The position numbers and the translations under genes are program-made. 64,000 nucleotides of DNA from NCBI RefSeq assembly GCF_022458985.1, contig NC_061789.1:17144357-17208356 (forward strand). Direction: 5' to 3'. This document shows positions 10,269 to 27,782 of the stretch, one piece after another; position 1 is the stretch's first letter, and the number at the start of each line of letters is the position of its first letter. Below the pieces are notes generated by a model, which saw nothing but the letters and a program-made list of their open reading frames with translations, was not told the origin of the DNA and searched no databases. Source of the stretch: Mugil cephalus. Its lineage: Eukaryota > Chordata > Actinopteri > Mugiliformes > Mugilidae.

Positions 10269-12077
10269 TCAAGTGCTTGGAACGGCCACCTTACAGTCCT
10301 CATCCGTCTCCACTCCAACCTCGTCCTGTAGAGGAGCACAGTGAGCGCAGGCTTTTCAGCAGGACTTTGAAAAGCCGTCTTTTATTAGTTTCTTCCACTC
10401 ACCAGGAACTCCTTTTTGCTCTTTGGATATCCCTCCAGAATTGCGTTGATCATGTCTGAAGCCTGACAGGAACAAAGAGATGAATCCCAACAGCATGAGC
10501 ATGGCTGTGCATAAAACTGCTGAATTGGAATTATTTGCACCCAGATAATATATCAAATACAAAACTTGTGATATAATAAAAAGCAAAATAATTAAATGTG
10601 TATATTACCAATCTCTTCCGTTTTTTCCACTCTTTGACGTACACATCCCGCTCTTTATAAACCTGCAAATTAAAAACATAACACATTACTTCCTGTACAG
10701 GGAACTGTAAACACTACTGAATTTTGCACTGACAAGAAAATCACGAATGCACTTCCCACCTTCTCTTTCTCTTGTGGCGTGACGTGGTTTGTGGCCGACT
10801 TTATCTTCTCCAGGCGCGCTCGGTATCCTGAGCACTCCTCTTTCAGCCCTCGGATCTCCGAGGTCATGTCCTCTGTCGTGAGGGAGCTGTTCAGCTCCTT
10901 CAGCTCTGTTATCACACATTTCACACGGGGAAAATAGAAAAAAAAAACTCAGCTCAACAAAATCAAGTGTACCGAAGGGCGTGTTTGTTTTTCCCTGTAT
11001 CCAGCGGCAACATCCTGAGGTCTGGGAAAACATGCTCTGGGAAAACAAAGAAAATCAAACTGAGTCAGCTGTGCACCTGTTTCCAGCTGTCTGCAGCTCT
11101 GGGTGAGGGACTGCACCTCCGCGCTGAGCTCTGAGATCTGGCCGTCCATTGACTTCAGGTCGGCGTCGCTCACGTCTTTGAACTGGGCCTGCGGGACAGA
11201 TTCCCAACAGTGGTCATTTCCAGCGTGTGCGCAAACACCGATCAGACGTAACATTGCGATCACCTTCCTAATATTGTGACTCATCAGACAGATCCACACG
11301 AATGCCAGGTTCAAAAGTTCAAGCTGCTTCTCCTGTCGGTGGTTTTAATGTTGTGGCTGATCGGTGTGCCTCACAGCGAGAATGCAGATCAATCGACTCA
11401 CCTGATCGGCAAAATAGATCTTTTGCTTTCCATACGTTTTCTCCTTTATCTTTCCTTCCAGAGCCAGCAGCTCCACAGCTTTGACCACTGCCTGGTGGGA
11501 CAAGTGTGCCGTCATTATTTTTGCACGACGCAAGTCGTCTAATTGGCGCAAGTGCATCGTTTTGTATTCATCTCACCGTTTTCCCCAACCCGTGCTGCTT
11601 CTGCAAATTACAGAAGACATCCTGAGCGCTGTAGGGACGGTTCTTCTCGTTCAGGTAGGCCAGGATGACCGACGCCCCTGCAAGTGACAGCGCTACAATT
11701 TAAAACACAGCCAGATATCCCAACTAGACGCTTATGCTGCTAATAAGATTTCATAATGTCCCCTATTTTGTCGTTGCCAAGACAATTCCCTTCCCGAACA
11801 ACAGCTGTACATTCTTTTTTTTCTGACATTTTACCCAGATGTTTAAGCTTTAACTCGGTAAATATTGTTGGAAAAGTGGTCGCATTTCAGCAGGCTTCCA
11901 TGAAAACACCGGAGTCGGCTCAGCTAGCGTTAGCCAATAGCATTTTAGCTCCACTTTCGGCCATCGACCGACCGTCGTAGGCTCTGCGCGGCTTTAAAGC
12001 AGTGCAGACAACTTCTACTGCCACAACCAGACGACAGAAAAGAGAATTGCAGACTCACCGTTGTCCTTTTTACTCAT
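10269..12077 (-). CDS. psmc3ip: PSMC3-interacting protein / HOP2, meiotic recombination cofactor
   Basis: Eight exons on the minus strand: 12077-12059, 11677-11577, 11491-11402, 11188-11077, 10905-10760, 10662-10609, 10462-10403 and 10325-10269. They give 212 residues (human 217). The start is MSKKDNGASVILAYLNEKNR, then the winged-helix DNA-binding region with YSAQDVFCNLQKQHGLGK and KIKEKTYGKQKIYFADQ. A coiled-coil heptad region follows (SELSAEVQSLTQSCRQLE, ELKELNSSL), then ATNHVTPQEKEK and the C-terminal EVGVETDEDC. HOP2 pairs with MND1 and stimulates DMC1/RAD51 strand exchange in meiosis; it also binds the proteasome ATPase PSMC3 and nuclear receptors. The gene converges on mlx, with poly(A) signals only about 110 bp apart. 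Intron 3 carries a small MITE. Confidence 0.96.
11235..11367. mobile_element. Tc1-type MITE in psmc3ip intron 3
   Basis: About 133 bp bounded by inverted ends that begin ACACCGATCAG (11235) and finish CTGATCGGTGT (11367). The terminal 30 bp of the two arms agree at about 23 positions. The ends match the fish Tc1-like family with termini near ACACCGATCAGGCATAACAT, as I recall it. The flanking TA duplication is no longer intact. It fills most of the intron. Confidence 0.75.
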
Positions 12078-12700
12078 CTCTAAATAGTCCGTGTTCTCGT
12101 TAAACTTTCCACATTGAGTTTCGCGCAAAATGTGCGTCATGGAAAAGATCGCTTAAACGTTAAGATGCATCACACTAGAAGAAAACTCCCTTTCAGCCCC
12201 GCGTCAGTCTGAGCTCTACATTTTTATCTGTCTTAGCGGCATTTAATAGATTCACAGCGTCACTACCTATCAACTTACCAGTTTCTCTCAAACATTGTTT
12301 GTATATGTAGATTGTGTGTGTGTGTGTATAGTATCGTACAGTACACGTCTTAGAAATATTCCGGAAAAAGATCAGAGTGAGACCTCTTAATTTGACTAGT
12401 CTCAGGGCCGATTGATCCGGGATCCACCTCCTAACACTGGGGGCTGAAACTCATTTCCCAATCTGATCACGTACCTGTGAGATGATCCACAGAGGCCCCA
12501 CCTTTCAAGTGTTAATAAAAACAAATATTGTTTGCATTGCCACAGAAACTAAACATCTTAGTTGATACACAGACCCTAGAAATGGTCCTTGTACACTGGG
12601 CCACATGTCTCCCATAAGGGAATTAAACGTGCTCACTGAACAGTCCCAAACAATGCCAGGTGTTACATACAATACCATGGACAGATTTAATTGCAAACGT
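12078..12700. promoter_or_regulatory. psmc3ip upstream region, before the retreg3 3' end
   Basis: Roughly 600 bp without coding signal. psmc3ip is transcribed leftward from here, so its promoter must lie in this stretch. A short GT run sits at about 12314-12327. No further element was recognised. Confidence 0.4.
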
Positions 12701-14367
12701 TTTATTCAATATGATTGCACATCAAACCATATCAAAACCAGTTACGGAGAAGAAAATACACTACTATGCACATGACACTATCAAACAGACTACAAATCAC
12801 TCATACTGAGGAACGGACTCTTCATGGAGAAGCCTGGAGCAACATTTTTATTTTTTACTTCATCCTCAAAATCTCAGCAATTTTCTGTCCCTACACAGTT
12901 TTCCTACTTGAACTCCATGAATGTGGATCCAGCAGTTACTTCCATTGTCCTAAAAATCTTGCAGCTATGATTTTCTTCGCAAAATAACACAATGAAAAAG
13001 AGCAATGTGTTTTCCTCCTATTAAAACCCCAGCATTTTTAGACAGCTCGATGATAACTTTTTAATAAATGGTTCCTTTAAGTGCTGTGTCCTCTCTTAAA
13101 TTGACATACCCATTTGTCTGTTTGTCCGCGTGGAGGAAAACAGTCTGACCAGCAAAGAGGCTACTTTAACCTTTGTTATATCAACACTTTAATAAAAAGA
13201 TAAGGGTAACTTTCAGTCAAATGTTGATGTAAACATGTCCCCCCACTAACGTAGTAAAAGAGCTGTGATTTGGAGAAAGTTTGATTTTTCTATTAAAATA
13301 TTCAGCTTGACTGTTAACTACATAAAATACGAGAAGGCTAAAATAAAAATAAATTCTTTTAAATATTACTTTTGAAAAGATAAACGCACAAAGCTGAGGG
13401 CTCATTTAAGGTATTAAACATGGACACATTATGTTATTAAGCTGTTCTAAAGGGCAAGACCATGAAAAATATCCTGAACTTGTTCACACGCGACAAAGAA
13501 GCGTTCATCTATACACTGAGCAACAAACAAAGCATCCAGTGCTCCTCTGGGTCAGATAAGACTAATGTGACAAACAAAATCAGCTCACAATAACTTAGAA
13601 AGATGTCTTCACATGTTAGCCAGCAGAGAGGGAAAACGTAATGAAAACCACACAGAGAGTAAAACTTAATCCAGAGATCGTTCGTCTCCACCACAGAACA
13701 GAGTCTGTGAGCGTTTAAATAATGTAAGTATGTCTCTGTAAACCTGTAACATCAAATAAATCATCTTCTAACAGGTCATGTCAGCATGTTAAGGGCAGCC
13801 AAGCACAAATACCAACAGTAAGATGTCGTTTCATGAAGGGTCGCTGTATCTAACATGTGCAATAACTCAAAGAACTCGAACAGAAACTGTTGTTCCGCAA
13901 TGCCATTACAAACAAACATGGCTCAGCTCGACCAACAGGAATGTCACATTTGGTCCCATGTTAAATAGCCCTCTAGTATATGTCTACTCCTCCATGTAGA
14001 AAAGATTTTACGGGCACTGTTTTTCATTTTAAGTCACTAACAAGCACCCCTGTAACTTGCGGCTGAGTAAAGTTACAAGATGGCATCAAGACTCGACAAT
14101 GCTGGTTTACTTTATGTATCGATGTGTCTTATTTCTGTTGCTGTATTTCCTATTGCTCAGCCTACAAAATAAAGGTTTTCTGGATGATCAGGGTTTCAAA
14201 GTACAGAGAAAAATACTTCACAGTGATAAACTGATGCCAATCACCAAGCTGCTGGAACCTAAAATCATCTCTCTCACACACATTCATAGCTCATTAAGAT
14301 GTACTCCGCGCATCAAGCTTGCACACACATGGTAACACACTCTCGCCAGCGCACACACTAACACTCC
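12701..14367 (-). other. retreg3: retreg3 3' UTR with poly(A) signal
   Basis: About 1.67 kb follow the retreg3 stop on the minus strand, AT-rich and without a credible ORF. AATAAA on the minus strand occupies 12701-12706, so the transcript probably ends near 12685. Confidence 0.6.
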
Positions 14368-17300
14368 TCACTGTGGTTTACCAAGCAGGCTGGACAAGAA
14401 GTTAGACCCCTGGCTCTCCCCCCGTCTACTCCCCCCTCCTCCTCCTCCTCCTCCTAGGGGATCCATCTGATTCAGTTCAGACTGATCCAGCATTTCAAAG
14501 TCCTCTCCGTCCAAGTCTGTGTCCAGCTCTGAGCTGGACTGCTTGCGATAGCTTCGGTGGGCCCCGGCCCTGGGGGGGCCGTCTCGGCGCTGTGTAGTAT
14601 GAGGGCGAGGCTGCATGGCCCCAGCCAGCGCTGCCTGAATCATATTGCTAGCAATGACTCCAGCCAAGTCTCCAGTGAAATCAGAGGCTAGTGGCAGGCC
14701 ACCGAGAGAAAGTTCTCCATCCAGGTCCTCCTGGTCCGAGTCCAGATGAGAATCCACATCCAGAACTGAAGCCCGGTGACTGGCGAGCCCAGATGTACCC
14801 AGACTGGGTAGCCCAATGCTCGTGTCGTCGTCGTCATCCATCAGAGTGGCATCGGGGTTTATGGAGGGAAAGTCTGGCAGGTCCTGAGCGAAGGATTCCT
14901 CAGCGTCACTGTGTCTGTCGAAATCTGACCGGATCACACACACATACACAGGGACAGATTCAGAAACAGGAGGAAACTATTTATAAAAGAAACGAAAATG
15001 TGTACAACCTGCAAATGTACCTTCAGATCCCTCTGTCAGTGGAGTCTGGCCTCGTGATAGGTTAAAGGTTCCATTATCAGTGTAGGACACTTCAGCATCA
15101 GAGTGCTCAGAATCGGTCAGTGCAAGTTCTTTTGCAACAACAGCATCATCAAACTAGGAGAGATAAAACATAAAGAGGTTTATTACTTGTTGTGTGCTGT
15201 GGGGCTTCTCCTCAGACACAGTTCATCTCCATCCATTTTTATCTCCTGCTATAAAGAGAAACACTTCGTGTTTGCTCTCATACATTCTGCAGGTTACACC
15301 ATACACAAACATGAAGGCATATTTAGCTTCTGACCTGAACAGGAAATGGCTTTGATGTGCTACTGTAACCCACTATGAACTACTTTCATTTTCACTGACA
15401 TTGGACTTAAATATCTCTGAGGCCACATCGTATGGCACAGACTCAACAGAGGAGAGGCGTCGCTGGCGTTTGGCGTTTTACCCAGACTAGTGTTGACATG
15501 CCTCCACGCGTCATGTACACTGAACAAATGTTTAAGTAAACTCTGGGTTTATGACACACTAACATAATTTCACAGTTCAAACATCTTTAAATACATTGGA
15601 AGACAGAAACGAGGACAGCTTAGTTACAGTGCTGACAGGGAGAAGTTCATTGTTCTTACTGTTGGGCAGAAAGCAGCCAACTCTTCCTCACTGTCACTGG
15701 CTTCGCCCGAAGCAGCACCACGAATAGGCCTTCGCAGGACTGCAGAGTAAACACGACAAACAACAATTACTACTTTGTCCAGTTGCTCTGTATATTTTGC
15801 ATACTGACTTTAAAAGGAGGCATTACAATATGAATGCTAAAACTGTAATATGGCCAAAAAAGGTCTACCAAATTTATAATAAGAAAATATAATCCATTTA
15901 TGCTATTTGAAATGGGGACTCATTCTTGGGCAAACTTTTGACAATCATACTTACCCCTACAAAATGTAATTGTTTAATTGTTATTAAGTGAACATAATGT
16001 GTGCTGTACAGCCACCAGAGGGCACTACTACATTACCCAATATGTGAATACAACTTCCTGCAGTGTATGACATCAGTCATTTCAGCCAAATATGATGAGC
16101 AACCAGAACGTGTTGATACACAACTTACACTGATTATCAATGGGCTTTGACATCATGTATCCACTAACGCTGAAGTCCAGCCGCTGCAGGACTGGGTCCA
16201 GCTTCACACACACGTACTGGAAAACCCTGTGATAGGCTGCCAGAGGGGCCAGGAGAGTAGCTAACACTAGAGGTGAGAAGAGGAGAAGAAGAATACGAGT
16301 CATTATGAAGGAAGAATCAATTCTGCTGGGAGGTGTGGTACATGTGATAGAAAAATGTGTTATGTTTAGATCCTGTAATGTTAGTCTTCTCTATGCAGGC
16401 TCACACCCACGAGTCTTAAGCAGTGGCAGCAGCAGGGAGTGTTCAAGTTATGTGTCAGACATCAAAGCAGAAGACCTGGACAGGTTTTCCCTGCCTCGCT
16501 CTGCCATCTACCCTGTTTGAAGGCTATGAGATTAGCCCAGTCCGAGTCTGACCTCTTTAGCTCTCTGCCTTGCTACTTTCCTCAGTCTTGTGTGCCTGAT
16601 CCACGCTTTAATCACCACACAGACCTGCCACCTGGGCCCCACGGATCTGGTTTCACCACCCATGCATTTTTAATCTGACTAGTCAGGCTGAATTTCCTTA
16701 GTCTTGTTAAGGGGTGTGGATTTGTAGTTAGGACTGGTTAAACTGCCAGGACTCACAAGCAGAGTAGGAGAGGATCAATCCAGGTATGTAGCGTCCAATC
16801 ACAGCAAAACAGGCGAACACTCCACAGGTCAGGATGCAGAACTGTTACGATACAGTAAAACGAACCATTAAATCTGGCCTAATATTCATGTAAGTTACTG
16901 TAGAAAAGGACATTAGTTAATCAGGACATTAAATACAGGTTAGTGTTCATATGTGGTGTAACACAAAATCAGGTTTTCTAATAGAGTTATTTAATTAGAG
17001 TGTGTATTCCTTACTGTGCCGGGGTTTTGTCGTTTGTACTGCACCATACTGGATGTGAGAACTGCTGCACTGACCCAGGCCTCAGCAATGTGGTGGCACA
17101 GTTCAGGCACGCTGAGAATGCCAGGCTGCACCAGACCCCAGCTACACAAGCACACAATATTTTAAATGTTATTGATGTCAGTAATACGCTCAAACCACTA
17201 GATGATGATAGTTAATGGTAACAAACCTCTCATGTTCCGATTCATCCAGTTTTCTGACTGTGGAAAGAAATGACATCCATCACTTTAGGAGACATTAAAT

Positions 17301-19407
17301 GTCCCTGTGTGTATAAACAGTATGTCTAAAAACCCAGTCTGTGGTGAACATGCACATACATTAGCCTGACTCTGCTGTTTCATAAGAGAATGACCTGTAC
17401 TACGTACGCTCAGTATGTAATACAAGTTCAAAAACAAGTGTGGAAGATTAGGTGCTCCGTGTCCAATACAAATCACAGCAAAGTCCAGAGTACAGGGCTG
17501 CTGACCGACAACATCTCTGTTCTGGTATCGTAGGTGCACTAGTTGTCAATCACAGAAAACTAGAGCTAAAGCACAACAAGCACAAGAATTCCAGGAAAAA
17601 GATATGGAACTATAAAAGACAGGGTGTCGCACCTTTAATCCGCGGCCAGATTTTATTCCTCCAGGTATCAATGCACACAAGCAGAGCCAGCCCAGAAGCC
17701 AGCAGGAATAGCAGGCGCAGTGAGGTCAGGGCAAAGAACCTGGGGGGGAATAAACCAGAGAAACCACATGAACAGAAAGTATCCCACGCCTGCTTCAACT
17801 GTAGTAAGCAACAAATAACGCAATGAGCAAAGATCTAGTCAGAAGAAAGAAATAGGCAGTAATCCCACCATCTAATGTCTGTTACACTCATCTGAATTTC
17901 CATATTAAATCAAAATGGCCAATTGATATGGATGTCATCCACTAACTTTCATGTGGTTTCCACCTTCAAACACAACTTAAACTCAGGCCTCGACAATTTC
18001 AATTCAGAACTGCTGCTCCAGTTTCAGATCACAAGATTTCAAAATGCAATTCTTTCAATCAGCAGTTAGAGATTAACCTAAAAAAAATGCTGGCAGAATG
18101 AGGAAAGGCTGATATTAGTGTATGGGGTAGTGGTACAGTAGTTATAGTAGTTAGTTGTATCATCAGTAGTAGTTACGGTTAGTTAAGGTTCAAATGTCTG
18201 TAACTAATTACATGTCCAACGGGTTGTCACAATATAATCAACGTTACAGAAAACAACACATCCCTGAATCAACTGTGATTAGTTTGAATTATGTTATTTT
18301 GCACTCGCTTTCCATCGCTGTATATTCCAAATGAATTGTGCTTTATGCAGAGAATTCATCAGTGGCGTACTGTCAGAGAGGTTGGCTATATTTTCTCCTC
18401 ATGTGATTCGCCATTAACAGTGACTTAGTTACTGTAGCTTATGCATCTCTCCAGGCCAGTTTGCCCGTACTGCTCGGTGTGTGCTGAAGCACAAGTTAAA
18501 AACAGTGGACAGAAGAAACGCCCTTAAAATGCCTGGTGGTCTAATCGAATAAAGTCTGAATGCCTCGGCTCCACAACCAGGCTTCCCCTCCATGTCCCAG
18601 GTCAGTGATTCACACTGTACAATATAGGTCACCTAGTTAAGTCCAAAACTTGTCCCAGATTCAGTTTTCCAGCTATTGATGAACACAGTTTGGTTGTTAG
18701 CGACACTTTACATTTATAGTAAATAGAGTCCACACGATATTGATAAATGGCGACGACAAGAAGATTCGACCATTATAAAGGACCATTATAAAGCCCTGCT
18801 CACAGATGCATCAACGATGAAATTGTTTGAGGTGCTAATCCACACAACCAAACATAGACATAGATTAAGACAACACTTAAGTGCGAATTTAGAGACCAAG
18901 CAGCCAGGAGTGTGTGTGTGTCTATAATTAGAGCCACCACTCCACCATCTGCCTTGTCTTGAATTGACAGGTGGAACATTTCATTGTCTAAAAGCAGCAG
19001 CTGCGTGCAGTCACGCTGGGTTTCGTTTAAGGAGCAAACAGACTCACTATTGTCTCAATGTAGCCTGTTATAACAGTTGGCACATACACACACACACACA
19101 CACGGAGCCTGGAACACGTTTCCATCACCAATTATAAACTAACAGCGGATGAAACTCACCAGAACACGACATTGACCACAACGTAGAGTAGGACACACTG
19201 GAAGGGTCGTTCCCACACCAGGACGGACTGTAGGTAGGTCAGGACACGCTCGTACGGCCCCAGCCTGGACTGGAGAGCAGCTTTGACAGCCCGTACCTGG
19301 CCGTCTCTCTCGCTGGTGCATGGACGACTTCGCAGACAGACACTAGAGCCCTGCTTGACAGAACAATCCTCCAAGGGCGCCTCGTCCATTGCTCCAGTGT
19401 GCGCCAT
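14368..19407 (-). CDS. retreg3: Reticulophagy regulator 3 (FAM134C), ER-phagy receptor
   Basis: Nine coding exons: 19407-19160, 17739-17633, 17257-17227, 17141-17015, 16841-16757, 16266-16129, 15739-15660, 15153-15021 and 14924-14368. All phases agree, giving 501 residues (human about 466). The reticulon-homology domain has hydrophobic hairpins encoded by [20 protein letters not shown] and [52 protein letters not shown] and [20 protein letters not shown] match the family. The LC3-interacting motif is at about residues 457-462 (GEDFEML). The protein sits in the ER membrane, bends it and links it to autophagosomes. The ATG at 19407 (MAHTGAMDE) has a good context; a second in-frame ATG is at 19389. 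A glycine run encoded by a CTC repeat follows the LIR. Introns hold no further genes. Confidence 0.95.
14436..14456 (-). repeat. retreg3: Coding trinucleotide repeat (poly-Gly in retreg3)
   Basis: A (CTC)n-type run on the plus strand gives eight glycines in frame, a few residues after the LIR motif. It is probably length-variable. Confidence 0.8.
16011..16028 (+). promoter_or_regulatory. CTCF-like motif in retreg3 intron 6
   Basis: GCCACCAGAGGGCACTA closely fits the CTCF core consensus CCASYAGRKGGCRS. A motif match only; binding is unknown. Confidence 0.4.
19087..19105. repeat. (CA)n microsatellite
   Basis: A short CA run in retreg3 intron 1. Confidence 0.85.
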
Positions 19408-19435
19408 CTTAGCGTCTGCCGTTGATAAAGTAAAG

Positions 19436-19800
19436 CCTGTAACACAAAGACTTAACTTAGGCTGAGTGGAAACAGGTAAAGCGCTTGGTGAGAGCCATCC
19501 GGGCGCCACGGGGCAGCTCCACTCACAACATCGGCGAACAGACCTGCGCTAACGGATTTCTAAGCTAGCGGCGAGCGTGACCCTAGTCTGAAGTTAGCAT
19601 CTAATAATGCACGTCTGACAATAATAGACGCACGCGTGATATCAAAGCCACAATTAAAACGTGTTGGGGTTAGTTGACACTTACTATTTTGCCATTTTTG
19701 CAGAGATGTGGCGCTTATCTTCACAAACTGACAATATGGCGCAGCCTGTTTTTCTGAGCCCCACCAGTCCAATCGGAATCCGCACGAGGCATGCGTCATG
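19436..19800 (-). promoter_or_regulatory. retreg3: retreg3 5' UTR exon, intron and promoter-proximal region
   Basis: The coding exon begins at a CAG acceptor (exon edge 19436), 29 bp before the ATG. A strong donor GTAAGT (19684-19679) gives an upstream noncoding exon ending at 19685, so a 5' UTR intron of about 250 bp is likely. A YY1-like ACAATATGGCGC lies at 19731-19742, the usual place near a housekeeping start site. The exact start site is not visible. Confidence 0.5.
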
Positions 19801-20737
19801 GTGCATTTAGGTGCAACGGGAACAGTGTGTGTTCATTCGGGTCTCCAGCGTACGAAAAGCACCTCTTTTGTGAATGTATTTGTGAGCATCTTTCATCCTA
19901 TGTATTATTCACCTAGCTTTTAGCCGAACAATGCTGGGAAAACATTTAGATCAGAAAATCTATATATACCTATAAATTCAACAGTGTACCGTTTTTACTG
20001 CCCCCTCTACATAAATAGAAATGTCCTTCGTGTACTCTTGGAATATATGGTTTATTTAAAATGAAAGTCGAGAGGACAGACTGTAGAAAGTACAGTCTAT
20101 GGCAGAACGATTTATTATTAATACTTCAGCGACGGCCCAGGTGTAGCGCCAATGTAAATAACCCGCCAGGAAGTGTGCACCCTTGTTGCAGGAGCGCGCC
20201 TACTCGGTCCTCCTGTGGGCGATTCCGTCTCGTAGACGTGGTTTTGGAAAGTAACACTGGGCTTATCTTGAAAATAAATGTTCATATTCCTCTGCACGTG
20301 CCATAAAACTTAACCTGGAGACTTTACTGCAAAACAATGGCGATCATATGTTTCCTCCCTATGACGTCTTCACAATACGACAATGCCTGCAACATTTGCT
20401 GATGAATTAAACCAAACTGCTGCAATTCAAAATATTCAATACTTGATCGATCGTTTTATCATGTTTAATGTTTTTCCTCAGTTATGTACTAGACTCTAAA
20501 CATATATTAATGTTCTTCAATTACAGATACACACCACCTCCTTATAAACAAGTCTGGCCTGTTGTCAAGTGTTTTTTACATATTTTTGTTAGTGTAACAA
20601 TAATAAATGTTAATATAACTATGAATATCATGGAGGCTCTTCTGCAGTCATAGCAAAAGCTACAGGGGGACAGAGACTGTTGTTTGGTTATAAGAAGAGG
20701 AAACAGTTTATGGCAGAGAGGAAAAACCCAGTGTCTG
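19801..20737. other. retreg3-tubg1 spacer, left part
   Basis: AT-rich sequence with no coding signal, tRNA or clear repeat recognised. Confidence 0.5.
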
Positions 20738-21252
20738 GTTCTGGACTATAGCTCTGCCTTCAACACAATCATCCCTGGCAAACTAATCACCAAACTCCAC
20801 AGCTCTGTAACTGGATCCAGGACTTTCTCACAGAGCGACCTCAGGTAGTAAGAATGACCCAGAGGGAGTGTGCTATGAGCATTGTTTGGGTTTTGCAGAG
20901 ATCTGGCTGTGTGCATACTTGTCGGGCCATGGTGCATCTTTGCCCAGCTTTAAGACTTTGCGGGCAGATGGAGGCACTCTGTGAGTGTTAGAGTTTACAT
21001 CCCTCCGTCAGTAGACAAGGCAACAGCATGCAACAAGATCCACACCACTGTTGCCATGCAATAGTCCAAACAACCAGATCCTGGACACTGTTTTGCTCAC
21101 TACTTTGCTGTTCATAAGATCATTCTGTACATTTTTTGCTCACACATTTTCTACTCTATATTTTAATATTATTTTAATTTTTGTTTTTTTAACTAAGCTA
21201 CTGTGACCATGTAACTTTCCTTGTGGATCATTAAAGTGTATCTAAAGTCTAT
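20738..21252 (+). pseudogene. 5'-truncated L2-like LINE fragment
   Basis: A frame starting near 20740 reads LDYSSAFNTIIPGKLITKL, the reverse-transcriptase palm motif of fish L2/CR1-type LINEs, before frames break. The 3' end has the typical L2 tail CTTGTGGATCATTAAAGT with TATCTAAAG at about 21220-21247. Much of the element between is deleted or decayed, so it is inactive. Confidence 0.7.
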
Positions 21253-21412
21253 ATTCATAGTGTTATTCATATTTGTACTCATGTGTATATTACATATTAC
21301 ATTAAGTTTGACTGACATTTAGATTTAGTTTTTCTTTTGGAATACTGTTGTTTTGTGCCGAGCATCTTTTGCATCGCTGTAAACGAATTGTCGTTGCACT
21401 GTACAATCTACA

Positions 21413-21431
21413 CGCCAGGGGGCAGCACGTG
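21413..21431 (+). promoter_or_regulatory. CTCF-like motif overlapping a CACGTG E-box upstream of tubg1
   Basis: CGCCAGGGGGCAGCAC (21413-21428) fits the CTCF core, and CACGTG lies at 21426-21431. It is about 140 bp upstream of the tubg1 ATG, just after the LINE tail. Motif match only. Confidence 0.4.
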
Positions 21432-21503
21432 TGTTCAACTTGAGTTTATCAGCTGCGAACAAACGAACCGTAGAAGAAGTGTGCTTGAAGCGGTTTTCTT
21501 GTG

Positions 21504-21547
21504 TTATTTAGCTAGCTGGCAGGCTAGCAAGTAGGCTAGCTAAATAA
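21504..21547 (+). promoter_or_regulatory. tubg1: 13-bp stem in the probable tubg1 5' leader
   Basis: TTATTTAGCTAGC (21504-21516) pairs exactly with GCTAGCTAAATAA (21535-21547) across 18 nt. The stem ends 20 nt before the start codon. Whether it is transcribed depends on the start site, which is not visible. Confidence 0.55.
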
Positions 21548-21567
21548 GGAGCCACTAAAGACTGAAC

Positions 21568-26884
<5,317 letters not shown>

Positions 26885-27782
26885 ACAGACTTTTTGTCCT
26901 GTATCTCAGCCACGGCCCAGTCAGCGTACATGCTTAGCTAGTTCATTCTCGGTTTATGTCCTTTTTTGACGCCCTGCAATACTTGTCCTGCATATAGGCT
27001 TCCCACAGTAGAACAATGTTTGGGTATAGCTGCTTGTGCAAAAAAAAAAAAAAGAATTATTTATTGGCTTGTTATAGCATGTAGTGTTTCTGTCTCACAA
27101 TTCAAGAGACTGATGAATAAATGATAACACCAACTTTCTATTTGTATTAACCAAAAAGTTTTTTTTCTTTTTTCTTTTTTTTTTTAACATAAAACAGAGA
27201 GCAGTTTAATGAAGTGAAAGTAAGAGTACTTCTTTCTTGAAAGCCTTACACAGTTTCCTTAAACCATCCCTTGTAGTCTATTTTACCATCCTCCCCAGCC
27301 ATGTAACACAAGCCATTGCCTTGTTTGGCCTATTTTTTTAATTTTTTTTTTAGTGGAGTACGTTACTTTTTGTGCAGTTGATTCACAGTGAAACATCTAG
27401 AGGCTACAGGACGCTCAGCGTGATGGTTAAATATAGGTATTGGCATGTCTAACGTGGTGCATTTCACCATCTGTCTGCCGCTGACACAGTGCTCATTTGT
27501 ACAAGACCAACAAGAATGTCAAGTTAAAGTTGGGCTTGAGCCATAAGTGATGTTAAAATGCCTGCCATGTAAACTACTGTGTAGCCGTTTTAACAGCATT
27601 TGTCCTCCGCTGTACGGAAAGATAAACACAGATAAACATGTGCGAGGATGGATCTTGATTCAACTGTTAATCTCCACTCCTGTAAATACACTTTAAATAG
27701 CAAATTCACTGACATCATCTAAAATGAATATACTGTTCCATGTAGATTTTCTGGTTGGACCTGTTCTAAAATGATGAATAAA
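26885..27782 (+). other. tubg1: tubg1 3' UTR with two poly(A) signals
   Basis: AATAAA occurs at 27116-27121 (about 235 nt past the stop) and at 27777-27782, suggesting a short and a long 3' end. Poly-A and poly-T tracts lie at about 27040-27053 and 27160-27185. Confidence 0.6.

Noticed and set aside
16124-16130. GTGTAAG as retreg3 exon 6 donor
   Set aside because: The overlapping GTAAGT two bases on is stronger and is the only choice that joins exon 7 in frame.
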